From positions 43,003-107,002 of the forward strand of contig PMTF01000017.1 of assembly GCA_003167415.1 (NCBI GenBank): a stretch of DNA of 64,000 bases, given 5' to 3'. Shown piece by piece: positions 63,918-64,000 of this stretch. The notes beneath the pieces were generated by a model. The model saw only the letters and a list, made by a program, of their open reading frames with translations. It was not told where the DNA came from and did no database searches. Each line of letters begins with the position of its first letter. Positions within the stretch are counted from its first letter, which is position 1. The translations under genes were made by a program, and so were the position numbers. The DNA is from Acidimicrobiaceae bacterium. GTDB taxonomy: Bacteria > Actinomycetota > Acidimicrobiia > Acidimicrobiales > RAAP-2.

Positions 63918-64000
63918 GTGGCACCAGCCGCGAAGAAGAAGGCTGCAGCCAAAAAGGCTCCAGCGAAGAAGGCCGCGAAGAAGCGTCCTGCAGCGAAGAA
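63918..64000 (+). CDS. Lys/Ala-rich histone-like protein, amino-terminal fragment
   Basis: The GTG at 63918 follows AAGGAGGGAAA, a strong ribosome site. The 27 visible codons give MAPAAKKKAAAKKAPAKKAA then KKRPAAKK, a run of AAKKA/PAKK repeats like the tails of histone H1-like or HU-type nucleoid proteins. The frame runs off the right edge. The most likely product binds DNA; whether an HU domain follows cannot be seen. Repeats at the DNA level (GCGAAGAAG units) are clear. Confidence 0.65.
   Translation, partial: MAPAAKKKAAAKKAPAKKAAKKRPAAK

Noticed and set aside
63722..64000. Frame open from GTG 63722 to the right edge overlapping the AAKK gene
   Set aside because: It reads the Lys/Ala repeat in another frame as Arg/Gln repeats and has no ribosome site; the frame at 63918 has one and a sensible product.

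Overview
The window is a stretch of chromosome from a high-GC actinobacterium. The core genes (secA-prfB-ftsE-ftsX order, WYL regulator PafBC, LytR-CpsA-Psr protein, SUF operon with SufU, MutY without a Nudix domain) fit Actinobacteria. The gene mix, with many leaderless-looking promoters, suggests class Acidimicrobiia; that placement is an inference, because the window has no rRNA. Almost all DNA is coding. Genes are often joined by 4-base ATGA/GTGA overlaps, and no tRNA, rRNA, CRISPR array or insertion sequence was seen.

Layout. 1-641: amino-terminal part of a secreted coiled-coil protein, probably a cell-wall hydrolase. 794-5745: three enzymes of the lower ethylmalonyl-CoA pathway (malyl-CoA lyase type, methylsuccinyl-CoA dehydrogenase type, MaoC hydratase) around a nickel/cobalt permease. 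5726-10168: mutY, a flavin reductase, a membrane protein and oligopeptidase B. 10250-19754: a split SUF iron-sulfur locus with sufB, sufD, a Rieske protein and one sufC on the plus strand, and sufU, sufS and a second sufC on the minus strand; a GNAT protein, a small four-Cys protein, a dienoyl-CoA isomerase-like protein and an LCP protein lie among them. 19797-23938: metallo-hydrolase, acyl-CoA dehydrogenase, hydrolase-fold protein without its serine, thiE, an Rrf2 regulator and rnhA. 24023-28476: lipoate block with lpdA, an E2 acyltransferase and a LipB-LipA fusion. 30084-42420: B12 and propionate block with metH, cobalamin adenosyltransferase, methylmalonyl-CoA mutase large subunit and biotin carboxylase/carrier, plus pepA and a rhodanese-MoeB protein. 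42484-44994: birA, rmlD and a glycosyltransferase. 45020-45272: a structured RNA directly before secA. 45312-56296: secA, prfB, ftsE, ftsX, msrB, dxs, tldD/pmbA pair and an FmdB-like zinc ribbon. 56380-61270: moaC, a cation/proton-type exchanger, DUF2237 and DUF3995 proteins and pafBC. 61296-63631: a MobF-type relaxase facing a VirD4-like ATPase. 63918-end: start of a Lys/Ala-rich histone-like protein.

How they work together. Propionyl-CoA released by the lyase can enter the carboxylase, then the mutase; the adenosyltransferase makes the mutase cofactor and BirA biotinylates the carboxylase. LipB-LipA supplies the lipoyl group of the adjacent E2, which LpdA reoxidises, and LipA and MutY need clusters from the SUF system. 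A window-wide signal is a TANNNT hexamer 5-7 bases before many start codons, which points to leaderless mRNAs and was used to choose several starts.
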